A stretch of DNA of 64,000 bases from Bacillus sp. B15-48 (GTDB taxonomy: Bacteria > Bacillota > Bacilli > Bacillales > Cytobacillaceae): contig NZ_WOFU01000007.1 of the NCBI RefSeq assembly GCF_016879755.1, forward strand, positions 124,001-188,000, written 5' to 3'. Each line of letters begins with the position of its first letter. The stretch's first letter is position 1. Below the pieces are notes generated by a model, which was not told the origin of the DNA, made no database searches, and saw only the letters and a program-made list of their open reading frames with translations. Made by a program: the position numbers and the translations under genes. This document shows, one piece after another, positions 7,122 through 15,391 of the stretch.

Positions 7122-8633
7122 TTATGATTCAACCAATGTTTTTTGAAGCATTGTTCCATGGTTAGCAAAATTCGTATGCCAAGAAAAGGCCTTTTCTAAT
7201 ACATGAGGGGTTTGGCCGCCTCTAGTTAATGCCTCTTGATAGTATTCACGAAGTTGATCCCGATACATAGGATGAGCACAGTTTTCAATGATGAGCTCCA
7301 CTCGTTCTCTCGGTGCCAAACCACGTAAATCAGCATAACCTTGTTCTGTGACAATCACATCGACATCATGCTCTGTATGGTCGACATGGGATACGAACGG
7401 CACAATACTTGAGATATTGCCGTCTTTTGCAATTGACTTTGTAACGAAAATCGCCAGCCTTGCATTTCTTGCAAAGTCTCCTGAACCACCAATTCCGTTC
7501 ATCATTTTCGTTCCAAGAACATGCGTCGAATTAACATTTCCATAAATATCTAACTCTAATGCTGTATTAATGGAAATTAAGCCGAGTCGGCGAATGATTT
7601 CCGGATGATTGGAAATTTCTTGTGGTCTCATAATTAATCGATCACGGTATTTTTCAAAATTTGAAAATACTTCTTTCATTTTTGATTCTGAGAGTGTGAT
7701 TGAGCAACAAGACGCAAATGAAACCTTGCCTGCATCCATTAAATCAAAGACCGCATCCTGTAAAACTTCTGAATAAACTTCTAAATCCTCAAATTCAGAT
7801 TCAATCATTCCATGAAGAACCGCGTTGGCCACGGAACCTATACCGGATTGAAGGGGGGCAAGACGTTCTGTCAGTCTCCCAGCGTCAATTTCTTTTCTTA
7901 AGAAATTCAATAAATGTTCTGCCATTACTTTCGTTTCACTATCAGGTGCGACAATCGTTGAAGGTGAATCTGCTTGGTTTGTAAAGACGATTCCCTTAAT
8001 CTTATCAACATCTACTTTTATTCCTTGAGTGCCAATTCGATCATTCGGTTTTGTTAAAGAAATTGGGTCCCGATTCCCTTGCTTGCCTGGTTCATACAAA
8101 TCATGCAGCCCTTCTAACTGTTCTGTTTGTGATAAATTAATTTCTACGATAATGAATTTAGCATTTAATGCGAATGACAGCGAATTCCCTATGGATGTTG
8201 TCGGAATAATCATTCCATCTTCGGTTATCGAAACCGCTTCCAAAATTGCCACATCGATCGGCATTACATCGGCGCGAATTAATTCAGCTGTATGTGATAA
8301 ATGCTGATCCACAAATAGAAAGTCCCCATTATTTATCCCCTTACGCATTGTTGGGTCTGCTTGAAATGGAAGTCGCTTACCTAAAATTCCTGCTTCAGCG
8401 AATAACTTATCTACATCAGATCCCAATGATGCTCCTGTATATACATTCACTTTCAAAGGTTCTTGTTTGGCACGATCTACTAGAGCAAATGGTACCGCTT
8501 TTACGTCCCCCGCACGTGTAAAGCCGCTTAAGCCTAGTGTCATTCCATCCTCAATCCACGATGCTGCCTCCTCAGGACTTACCACTCTTTCCTGTAAAAG
8601 GTCATTTCTAACTCGTTCGTATTTTTTTCCCAT
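7122..8633 (-). CDS. Acetyl-CoA hydrolase/transferase family, probable succinate (acetate) CoA-transferase
   Basis: A 503-residue enzyme of the class I CoA-transferase superfamily, the length of succinyl-CoA:acetate or propionyl-CoA:succinate CoA-transferases. The catalytic Glu is visible in VYSEVLQD (Glu289), preceded by QSGIGSVANAVLHGM. GTKMMNGIGGSGDFARNA in the C-terminal half is the family's glycine-rich CoA-binding segment. Such enzymes move CoA between acetate or propionate and succinate in overflow and short-chain acid metabolism. A LytTR regulator is encoded directly upstream, with LytTR-style direct repeats in the gap. GAGGGG precedes the ATG. Substrate choice cannot be settled from sequence alone. 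Confidence 0.85.
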   Translation of the reverse strand: MGKKYERVRNDLLQERVVSPEEAASWIEDGMTLGLSGFTRAGDVKAVPFALVDRAKQEPLKVNVYTGASLGSDVDKLFAEAGILGKRLPFQADPTMRKGINNGDFLFVDQHLSHTAELIRADVMPIDVAILEAVSITEDGMIIPTTSIGNSLSFALNAKFIIVEINLSQTEQLEGLHDLYEPGKQGNRDPISLTKPNDRIGTQGIKVDVDKIKGIVFTNQADSPSTIVAPDSETKVMAEHLLNFLRKEIDAGRLTERLAPLQSGIGSVANAVLHGMIESEFEDLEVYSEVLQDAVFDLMDAGKVSFASCCSITLSESKMKEVFSNFEKYRDRLIMRPQEISNHPEIIRRLGLISINTALELDIYGNVNSTHVLGTKMMNGIGGSGDFARNARLAIFVTKSIAKDGNISSIVPFVSHVDHTEHDVDVIVTEQGYADLRGLAPRERVELIIENCAHPMYRDQLREYYQEALTRGGQTPHVLEKAFSWHTNFANHGTMLQKTLVES

Positions 8634-8727
8634 CCCTTTACCCCTCGCTTTAGAAATGTTTTACCATTATTTTACCTGTAAAACGAAAGGGCACGGAATT
8701 TTCGGCACACAACACTTGAAATCTTTG

Positions 8728-8757
8728 ATAAAACAGCGAAATTTTGGAATAAAACAG
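8728..8757 (-). promoter_or_regulatory. Candidate LytTR-regulator operator (two 9-bp direct repeats)
   Basis: ATAAAACAG occurs at 8728-8736 and again at 8749-8757, exactly 21 bp apart, so two 9-bp repeats are separated by 12 bp. That is the geometry described for LytTR-domain binding sites, which contain a GTT core; the minus-strand form here is CTGTTTTAT. The site lies between the LytTR gene's stop codon and the CoA-transferase start, about 100-125 bp before the latter. Confidence 0.5.
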
Positions 8758-8765
8758 AAAATTTT

Positions 8766-9410
8766 TTAAAATCCCAATAGTTTTCTAAAATAACTTGAAT
8801 ACGATTGACTTACAGGAACTTTTTCCCCATTAGCCATTGAAAGAACAAAAGTGGAATGGGAATCAGGGAAGATTTCTTTAATATGATTTACATTCACAAT
8901 ATACGATCGATGACAACGGATAAATGATTCCTTCGGTAGTGAATATTCGAATTCTTGTAGAGAGTGTTTATGCGTTCCAATATTTCTTTCGGTATATACA
9001 TGCGTTTTCTTGTCTTTCGCTTCTAATAAAACGACTTCTGAAAAGGGAACGGGAATCCAACTATCATTTGTTTTAACAGTTACAACCGATTTCCCCTCAG
9101 TCAATGAAGGATATATCGCCGTCACACATCCTTCAACCTTTCCCTCATGAAGGAATGGTACTGCCATCCCATTATAGGGAACGCCAAATACATCCCGATT
9201 AATAAATTCAGAGACTTTTTGTTTATTATGGATCGCCTTATAAGCAATTGTACCTTGTTTAAGCGGGTCCCCAGGCTTGATTTTTAAATCAATCCGTCTA
9301 CTCGGGCGGTAATAAATATATTCCTTCGTATTTGAAACAGCAATAGAAATTTCATCTGAAAACAATTCGCCGATTACGTCCAAAAGGGAACTAAGCTTTA
9401 TGCTTTCCAT
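8766..9410 (-). CDS. LytTR-domain transcriptional regulator
   Basis: A 214-residue protein. The C-terminal 100 residues are a LytTR DNA-binding domain (ILLEAKDKKTHVYT-like segment; SFIRCHRSYIVNVNHIKEI; C-terminal GEKVPVSQSYSSYFRKLLGF). The N-terminal half has no receiver Asp; it resembles a small PAS-like sensory domain (GTIAYKAIHNKQKVSEFINRDVFGVPYNGMAVP). It is therefore not a classical response regulator and may sense a small molecule. It lies immediately upstream of the CoA-transferase gene on the same strand, with LytTR-like repeats in between, so it probably controls that gene. GGGAGAGGAAA precedes the ATG. Confidence 0.85.
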   Translation of the reverse strand: MESIKLSSLLDVIGELFSDEISIAVSNTKEYIYYRPSRRIDLKIKPGDPLKQGTIAYKAIHNKQKVSEFINRDVFGVPYNGMAVPFLHEGKVEGCVTAIYPSLTEGKSVVTVKTNDSWIPVPFSEVVLLEAKDKKTHVYTERNIGTHKHSLQEFEYSLPKESFIRCHRSYIVNVNHIKEIFPDSHSTFVLSMANGEKVPVSQSYSSYFRKLLGF

Positions 9411-9501
9411 TTTCCTCTCCCCCTTAGTTTCTATACCATTTATTTTAGCCTTTTTATCTCTAAACTTCTATTGAACACTCCCATTAGAAAGGGAATTTAT
9501 C

Positions 9502-10065
9502 CTACAGGTTCACATCTACTTTTATCGGATGCCCATCCTCTTTACTAATTCCTATATAACGTAATGTTTCCGTCGGTGTTTGGTGATTATATATCGATTT
9601 CAAAATCGAAATGGCTATTCCTTTCCGATAAGCATGATATCCAAATGTTTTACGCAGCGTATGCGTACCAATCTTCCCAGGTATTCCTACTTCTTTTGCA
9701 GCCTGATTAATGATTCGGTAAGCCTGTTGCCGGGTAATCGGTTGATTGTTTTTTTTAGATTTAAAAAGATAGTCACTTTGGGCAAAATCATTATTTTTCA
9801 TATATAATTTAAATTCCCTTTTTACACTACTATTAATATAAAAAGCTTTTTTCTCCTCACCTTTTGAATCTGTAATATAGAGGAATTCTTTACATGTAAT
9901 CCCATCCCATAAATCTTCTACTTTAAGCGATAAAAGATCGCTTACGCGAATACCTGTATTAATCCCTAGCACAAAAAGCAAAAGGTCTCGTTGTGAATGC
10001 TGCCTTAACACCTGTTTCATTTCATTGATTTTTTTCACTTCTCTGATGGGATCAACATACTCCAC
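9502..10065 (-). CDS. Short tyrosine recombinase/integrase
   Basis: A 187-residue tyrosine recombinase catalytic domain: first Arg in NTGIRVSDLLSL (about residue 40), HTLRKTFG (His-x-x-Arg), a late His in YNHQTPTET and the nucleophile Tyr in LRYIGI. All catalytic residues appear intact. The N-terminal SAM-like core-binding domain of larger integrases is missing. Start is GTG at 10065 after GAGGAGG. No attachment repeats, excisionase or phage genes flank it, so it is more likely a resident chromosomal recombinase of unknown target than part of a current mobile element. Confidence 0.8.
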   Translation of the reverse strand: MEYVDPIREVKKINEMKQVLRQHSQRDLLLFVLGINTGIRVSDLLSLKVEDLWDGITCKEFLYITDSKGEEKKAFYINSSVKREFKLYMKNNDFAQSDYLFKSKKNNQPITRQQAYRIINQAAKEVGIPGKIGTHTLRKTFGYHAYRKGIAISILKSIYNHQTPTETLRYIGISKEDGHPIKVDVNL

Positions 10066-10252
10066 GAACGATTTTCCTCCTCTAAAAACATTCCTTAATT
10101 ATTAATATTATCAAATATACCTAGAACATAATAGTTAAAAAGTCACCACAAAAAACAGCGAATATCATTACCTAGAAACTGTTCGTTATTTTTAAATTTT
10201 TATGTATAAAAATTAGGATTCTCGTCAATGATGTTAAAGCATTCCCCCAGTA

Positions 10253-10293
10253 TTGAAAAAAGCATCTGCTCTTTATGAGCGGATGCTTTTTTC
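10253..10293 (-). terminator. Bidirectional-looking terminator after CorC-type gene
   Basis: AAAAAGCATCTGCTC and GAGCGGATGCTTTTTT pair with one mismatch around TTTAT. A and T runs flank both sides. It abuts the stop codon at 10296. Confidence 0.85.
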
Positions 10294-10295
10294 GT

Positions 10296-11588
10296 TTATT
10301 CCTTTTGTTGAACCTCTTCTGGATTCTCATCTAATGCATCAGGAAGAATTTCAACTCTCACTTTTCGGATCCGGTGATTTTCCACTTCTTCAACGGAAAT
10401 AAAAAGGTTTTCATATTGGAATCCATCGCCAATTTTAGGGATTCGTTCAAGTTCTTCAAAAATCCACCCACCAAGACTATGAGTAGAAGAGGATTCAGGA
10501 ATTTTTATATTTAATAATTTTGAAAAATCATCCAACTGATATTGGGCATCAAATTCATATAAATTCTCACTTAGCTTCGTCATGATATTAATTTTCTCAT
10601 CATGCTCATCCCAAATATCACCAACAATTTCTTCTAAAATATCTTCTAACGTAATCAAACCAGATGTTCCGCCATATTCATCAACAACGATTGCCATATG
10701 ACTCTTTAATCGTTGAAGTTCTGGCAATAATGTCGATACCTTCATGGACTTCACGACAAACATCGGCTTTCGCAACAGCTTATCTATCTTCACTTCATTA
10801 TGTTGGACGAGCTCTGCAAAAAAATCTCTTTCAGATAAAATTCCAACAATATTATCGATATTCTCTCGATAAACGGGAACTCTTGAAAATCGCTCGGTTA
10901 AAAAGATTTGCTTAATCTCTTCAATCGGCTGATTTACTTCAATGGCGATCATATCCATCCGATGTGTTAATGCTTCTGCAACAGAGATTTCATTAAATTC
11001 TAGAGAACGATGAACAAGTTCTTTTTCGTCTTTATTAATAACGCCTTCTTCTTCGCTAATATCTACCATAACTTTGATTTCCTCTTCTGTTATGGACGGT
11101 GCTCCATCATTTTTAGAGAATTTTTTTGAAACAAAGTTTTTCAGTTTCCCAAACACGAAGTTCACTGGCGTTAATAACTTAATTAGGAATAGTAAAATGC
11201 CAGAAATTTTCATTGAATATGTTTCAGCATTTTCTTTTGCCATTGATTTCGGTAGAATTTCACCGAAAATCAATACAATTACAGTCATTACAAATGTGCT
11301 GGCAATAAGCCCTGTACCTGCACCAAATAATCCTGTAAACATGCTGGCAGCAATACTAGATGCTGCTATATTAACAATATTATTCCCAACCAAAATGGTC
11401 GAAAGCGCATTGTCGAAATGTTCAGTAATATATAATGCCTTTTTACTTCCGGGCTTGTTTTCACTCACAAGATTCCGAAGCCTTATTTTATTTACACTTG
11501 AAAATGCTGTTTCTGCTGACGAGAAGAAAGCAGATAAAAAAATTAAAACCACTAAAAAAATAATCAAACCTATGGGCACTTCAGCCAA
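10296..11588 (-). CDS. CNNM/CorC-type transporter-associated protein (DUF21-CBS-CorC)
   Basis: A 430-residue 'hemolysin family' protein: N-terminal DUF21/CNNM membrane region with about four helices (residues 1-150, including SSAETAFSSVNKIRLRN), two CBS domains (about 200-325, with DEYGGTSGLITLEDILEEIVGDI) and a C-terminal CorC/HlyC domain. Close relatives in Bacillus (YhdP, MpfA, YrkA) are implicated in magnesium efflux or homeostasis. The start is probably the TTG at 11588, since no ATG is available before the first helix; its GGAGTGTGAG site is weak. It is monocistronic, with a strong terminator. Confidence 0.85.
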   Translation of the reverse strand: MAEVPIGLIIFLVVLIFLSAFFSSAETAFSSVNKIRLRNLVSENKPGSKKALYITEHFDNALSTILVGNNIVNIAASSIAASMFTGLFGAGTGLIASTFVMTVIVLIFGEILPKSMAKENAETYSMKISGILLFLIKLLTPVNFVFGKLKNFVSKKFSKNDGAPSITEEEIKVMVDISEEEGVINKDEKELVHRSLEFNEISVAEALTHRMDMIAIEVNQPIEEIKQIFLTERFSRVPVYRENIDNIVGILSERDFFAELVQHNEVKIDKLLRKPMFVVKSMKVSTLLPELQRLKSHMAIVVDEYGGTSGLITLEDILEEIVGDIWDEHDEKINIMTKLSENLYEFDAQYQLDDFSKLLNIKIPESSSTHSLGGWIFEELERIPKIGDGFQYENLFISVEEVENHRIRKVRVEILPDALDENPEEVQQKE

Positions 11589-11754
11589 AAAAACTCACAC
11601 TCCGCTAAAAAAATTTTTATATAGTCTAATTTTACAGATTAGGAATGGATAAATCAATTATTGCCACTTCTTTTATAACTTGCATTTATAAAGCGAAACT
11701 TCCATCAGAGGGGGGTTCTTCATAATCTGCGATAAAAACAAAATACATGAAAAA

Positions 11755-13311
11755 TTACTTTTTCGTAAGTGCATTTAACTGGCATTTTACACCTTCAATT
11801 AAATCATACGGCATGACACCGTAATGCGATAAACGTTTTGCCTGATCTTCTCCGGCCTTCGCATGCAGATAACTTGCTGCAAGGAGAGCATGAAGCGGAT
11901 TTGCTCCTTGCGCTAGAAAGGAAGCAATTAAACCTGTCAAAACATCGCCACTGCCACCCTTTCCAAGAGCATCATGACCGTGTGGATTGATGAATACTTC
12001 TCCTTCTGGTGTCGCAATAATTGACCGATGTCCCTTTAATAGCAGAAACACATGATGCTTTTCGGCAAAAAGTTTGGCTGTTTCTAGACGATTTTCCTCG
12101 ACTTCTCTCACCGTTTTATTTGTTAGGATCGCCATTTCTCCGGGATGGGGTGTTAAAATCACTGATCCATTGTACTGTTGGAGAATGTCAAGCTGGTTGC
12201 GAAGCATGAAAAGCCCATCTGCATCAACAACGACAGATTGTCCTTCTAGCGAATGAATAAAACGTTTCATCCATTCTTCCCCTCCAGGGAACCTGCTCAT
12301 TCCAGGTCCGACAGCAATACTATTAAATTGTGGTAATTTCGGAATTAATTGATTTAAGCTTTCCTCGGAAAAATGGCCATCCTCCTCCGTTAGCGGGAGA
12401 AAAAGGGATTCAGGATTTTGGGTTGCAACCATATGATAAATACTTTCCGGAACAGCCATCGTAACAAGACCTGCACCACTATGTAAAACAGCCTTTGCCG
12501 TAAAAATTGGAGCCCCTACATATGACCTCGACCCTCCTACAACGAGCGCATGGCCAAAAGTTCCTTTATGACCGTTCTGTTTCCGTTTTGGTATGGATTC
12601 TTTCACTATTGATTCTGTTATCATTTGTGGTAATTTTAAGTTTAATTCATGAACAATTGAAGGTGGAACAGAAATGTCGACAGCCTTCCAGTCACCTACA
12701 TAGTCTGGCCCCTCTTCCAAGAAAAAACCTTTTTTCGGGAACACAAATGTAACAGTCTTGGTCGCTTTTACAGCAATCCCACCGATTTTCCCATTGTCGC
12801 TATTCAACCCTGAGGGGATATCGACCGCGATAATCATTTTCTGATCCGCAAATTCATTTACAAGAGAGATTACTTGTTTTAATGGATCGCGAACTTGTCC
12901 TTTCACACCTGTACCTAATATCGCATCGACGATAATATCTGCCTGGGTTAATGCCTTGCATAGGTATTCTAGTGAATGTTCCTCTAAAGAAGATATTGGC
13001 AAACCCCTGTTCATATATACATCAAAATGGCATTTAGCATCACCGGTGATCTTTGTTTGTTCTACTAATAACCATAAGTCCGGCTTCCACCCTAAATCAA
13101 CAAGTCGACGTGCAATGACAAACCCATCTCCGCCATTGTTTCCGCCCCCTGCTAAAATAACGACCTTGGCGTTTTTACAACCTACAGAACCAATGATTTC
13201 CTCGACAACTCGTGCTCCTGCATTTTCCATTAATACGACCCCTGGAAGTCCGATTTGCTCTATTGTATATCCGTCCATTTGCTGCATTTCCTTTTGCCCA
13301 GCTACAAACAT
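11755..13311 (-). CDS. nnr: Bifunctional NAD(P)H-hydrate repair enzyme Nnr
   Basis: A 518-residue fusion of an NAD(P)HX epimerase (YjeF-N domain, residues about 1-215: GGGNNGGDGFVIARRL, DAILGTGVKG, VDIPSGLNSDNG) and an ADP-dependent NAD(P)HX dehydratase (about 230-515: GHALVVGGSRSYVGAP, LTPHPGEMAILT, GKGGSGDVLTGLIASFLAQG). Together they restore hydrated, damaged NADH and NADPH. The start at 13311 follows GGAGG by eight bases; an in-frame TTG at 13326 overlaps that site and is less likely. Both active sites look intact. A 20-bp palindrome lies about 100 bp upstream. The domain order is the usual bacterial one. Confidence 0.93.
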   Translation of the reverse strand: MFVAGQKEMQQMDGYTIEQIGLPGVVLMENAGARVVEEIIGSVGCKNAKVVILAGGGNNGGDGFVIARRLVDLGWKPDLWLLVEQTKITGDAKCHFDVYMNRGLPISSLEEHSLEYLCKALTQADIIVDAILGTGVKGQVRDPLKQVISLVNEFADQKMIIAVDIPSGLNSDNGKIGGIAVKATKTVTFVFPKKGFFLEEGPDYVGDWKAVDISVPPSIVHELNLKLPQMITESIVKESIPKRKQNGHKGTFGHALVVGGSRSYVGAPIFTAKAVLHSGAGLVTMAVPESIYHMVATQNPESLFLPLTEEDGHFSEESLNQLIPKLPQFNSIAVGPGMSRFPGGEEWMKRFIHSLEGQSVVVDADGLFMLRNQLDILQQYNGSVILTPHPGEMAILTNKTVREVEENRLETAKLFAEKHHVFLLLKGHRSIIATPEGEVFINPHGHDALGKGGSGDVLTGLIASFLAQGANPLHALLAASYLHAKAGEDQAKRLSHYGVMPYDLIEGVKCQLNALTKK

Positions 13312-13410
13312 GGCATATACCTCCAATTCAATTCCTTACTTCTATTATAATCCCAATTGATCACCTATGCAGGTTGAGCAAAGACACTCAATGATTAAGT
13401 GCGAAGCCAT

Positions 13411-13430
13411 TTAATCAAACGTTTGATTAA
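13411..13430. promoter_or_regulatory. Perfect 20-bp palindrome, copy 1
   Basis: TTAATCAAACGTTTGATTAA is a perfect palindrome about 100 bp upstream of nnr. The identical 20-mer recurs at 51042-51061 upstream of dgkB. The form resembles operators of dimeric repressors such as the TetR family. No regulator gene is adjacent. Confidence 0.5.
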
Positions 13431-13473
13431 AGTTAACGCTTAAAATCAACGCTAAATGACACTAAAGTCAAAC

Positions 13474-14347
13474 TAAAAAGGCACTTTTCAGTGCCCAACG
13501 GGTTCGGTTTTGAAGTACAACATACGAATGAACATTGCTGTTAGTATAGTAATTCGCACTAAAGTTAAAAAGCAATTTGGCAAGTAAATCAGCAAAGAAA
13601 AATGCTTGGAGACATACCATCCAAGAATTTTATACCAAGATAAGCACCCCGGTTAAGCGGTTTTAAAATCTCCAAGAATCGCCAGGAAATAAGCTACTAA
13701 TTTATCCATCTACATGACAAACTAAGATTTTGATAGCGATACATCCTCTTCTCAACTATTAAAGAGCGAATCCTCACGAACTTCGAAGAGCGATTCAACT
13801 TGGTTTGATAAATAGACGGAGAAATTCCCCTTAATGTGAAAATAGCACGAAAAATAGCTTAAATAGGCGGAGAGATTCCGCCTATTTAATCGAAAAACAT
13901 GAAAATGGACCATTTTGCTTTGCTTAACCGGAAAATCTCCCCTTATATCCCCCGAATCGAGTTCTATTCTGCATTTAACCGGAAAACCTCCCCTTATTTA
14001 AACGATCACTGGTTACTCAATTAAGGATAAGAAAGAATGTCTGCTTCATTTATCCGCCTCTCAGACATCAACACCCACTCCCTAGTAGTTAAACATCATT
14101 TTTAGCACACCAATTGGCATAACCATTAGCATGCGAATTTTCATGCTGACAAAAACTTATGTCACCATGATAAAAAGGGTTTCGAAATTCAGGGCGGATA
14201 TACCGTTCATTTTATTAAACCCCATATATATCAACAAAAAAGAAGCAGTCTAATTCAGTTGCGAACAGGACTGCTAATTGGTGTGCTAATTTAGTTTTTG
14301 TATTCGAAAACCGAACCCGTTAGTCAATGCCGAGTGTCTTTTTAAAA
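13474..14347. repeat. Non-coding element bounded by imperfect 45-bp inverted repeats
   Basis: The gap between nnr and the methyltransferase (about 1 kb) contains no supportable gene. Its ends are inverted copies of each other: the left arm at 13474-13518 contains AACGGGTTCGGTTTTGAAG, and the right arm at 14300-14347 contains the complement (CGAAAACCGAACCCGTTAG). Both continue into an AAAAAG.CAC flank. Inside is a second inverted pair (TTAGCACACCAATT at 14102-14115 and its complement at 14276-14289) and a GCAGTC/GACTGC hairpin at 14245-14274. The right arm overlaps the methyltransferase stop codon. No transposase is present. Confidence 0.6.
13810..14002. repeat. Four copies of a CGGAGA/TCTCC-type short repeat
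   Basis: Within the element above, four short units share a pattern of TTAAATAG or TTAACC, then CGGA, a few A/T/G bases, then CCCC or CCGCC and TTAT or TATTTAA. They lie at 13810-13834, 13859-13889, 13924-13950 and 13974-14002. The second is a near-perfect palindrome with GGCGGA and TCCGCC arms; the third and fourth share CCGGAAAAtCTCCCCTTAT. They look like members of a small intergenic repeat family. Confidence 0.55.
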
Positions 14348-14971
14348 CGACAGTTGATAGATTAAAAAACGCTCATTTTCGTTTTTTTCGTAAAGCCCAG
14401 GCAGAATCACTTCTTTTTTCAAGTGGAAAACGCCTTGATTTTCAAGGAAAAGAATATAATCTTCAGACGGATAATAGAGGACTAACTCCATTTCTCGAGG
14501 CGCTTGCTCTAACGATTCGAGAATATTGCTAATTATTTTTTCAAAAATATGGATTGAAAAAGGATTAAAGAAATAAAAACGGTTAGCTAACGGGCCGATT
14601 TCGTATTCTTCCGCTAAGCAGCAATGAAAGTGAATTTTATCCTTTGCCTTCTTCTTCGCAAGCATATATCGTTGTTGGTTTTCAACGGCATCATGATAAA
14701 ATGACTGATTCATTTCTATTCCAACTACAGTAGCATCATAAAAATGATGGAGGTAGAAATTTAATCTTCCTTTCCCACAGCCAAAATCGATAATATAATC
14801 ACTGCTTTTGACTTCGTAATTTTGAACGAACTGTTCTAACGCACTATATGGAGTCGGTTCGTATGGATGATAGTGAAATGGATGATTGGAACTTTTGGGT
14901 TGACCACCCGTTTTAATATTTAGCAGTTTATCATAATAGTACTCTTTCATTGATTTTGCTGCTCCCGTCAT
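14342..14971 (-). CDS. Class I SAM-dependent methyltransferase
   Basis: A 209-residue protein with a Rossmann-fold SAM site: YIIDFGCGKGRLNFYL (motif I, about residues 59-74) followed by VVGIEMNQSFY (motif II). FYFFNPFSIHIFEKI later resembles the N/D-P-F catalytic loop region (motif IV). The target cannot be inferred. The start at 14971 is chosen for its AAGGA site; a second Met seven codons later is possible. Its stop codon falls inside the right arm of the inverted-repeat element, so the C-terminus may have been set by that sequence. Confidence 0.75.
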   Translation of the reverse strand: MTGAAKSMKEYYYDKLLNIKTGGQPKSSNHPFHYHPYEPTPYSALEQFVQNYEVKSSDYIIDFGCGKGRLNFYLHHFYDATVVGIEMNQSFYHDAVENQQRYMLAKKKAKDKIHFHCCLAEEYEIGPLANRFYFFNPFSIHIFEKIISNILESLEQAPREMELVLYYPSEDYILFLENQGVFHLKKEVILPGLYEKNENERFLIYQLSF

Positions 14972-15056
14972 TTTCTTCTAAATCCTTTTTCTTTTAAGAA
15001 TACTGCATCCATAATCAAAAATAAAGCAAGCAAAAAAGGCGATTATAAACCACCAC

Positions 15057-15179
15057 TCACACATGAACAATTTTTCGGTCATTTTTTGCTGTTTCATTGT
15101 TTTGTAGTAAGTAAGTGATATATAAATGAAGGTCAAAGTGTTCATTATAAACAAAGTCAGTTAATTTCTTCTCTTTCAT
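15057..15179 (-). CDS. Possible small ORF (40 aa), unknown
   Basis: ATG at 15179 is preceded by GGGGGAGA six to seven bases upstream. The 40-codon frame encodes a protein starting MKEKKLTDFVYNEHFDLHLY and ending KIVHV. I do not recognise it. It lies 85 bp upstream of the methyltransferase on the same strand and could be co-transcribed with it. The surrounding 14972-15391 stretch otherwise holds only the ppk terminator. Support is limited to the ribosome binding site and the coding frame. Confidence 0.4.
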   Translation of the reverse strand: MKEKKLTDFVYNEHFDLHLYITYLLQNNETAKNDRKIVHV

Positions 15180-15344
15180 CACGCTCTCCCCCTATAAAAA
15201 TACTGTTATCTCTATCCTTCCCTTTGATTGCCAAATCTATACATTAAATTATTAAACTACCCTAAATAAATTGAGGAAGATTGCTATATTCAGTGTATAA
15301 ACTTCGTTATAGTTGGCGATTATATTAGTGTATTCCCCCTCATA

Positions 15345-15381
15345 TTAAAAGCATCTGCCAATTAGCAGATGCTCTTTTTTT
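15345..15381 (-). terminator. Rho-independent terminator of ppk
   Basis: AGCATCTGC and GCAGATGCT pair around CAATTA. A long A-tract on the plus strand before the stem gives the minus-strand T-run. It follows the ppk stop codon at 15392. Confidence 0.75.
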
Positions 15382-15391
15382 GCTCTTTATT

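Noticed and set aside
9502-10065. Integrative element or prophage around the tyrosine recombinase
   Set aside because: No tRNA, direct-repeat attachment sites, excisionase or phage genes flank it; neighbours are ordinary chromosomal genes.
13474-14347. Complete insertion sequence
   Set aside because: The inverted ends suggest mobility, but there is no transposase frame of any useful length inside, so only a repeat element is reported.
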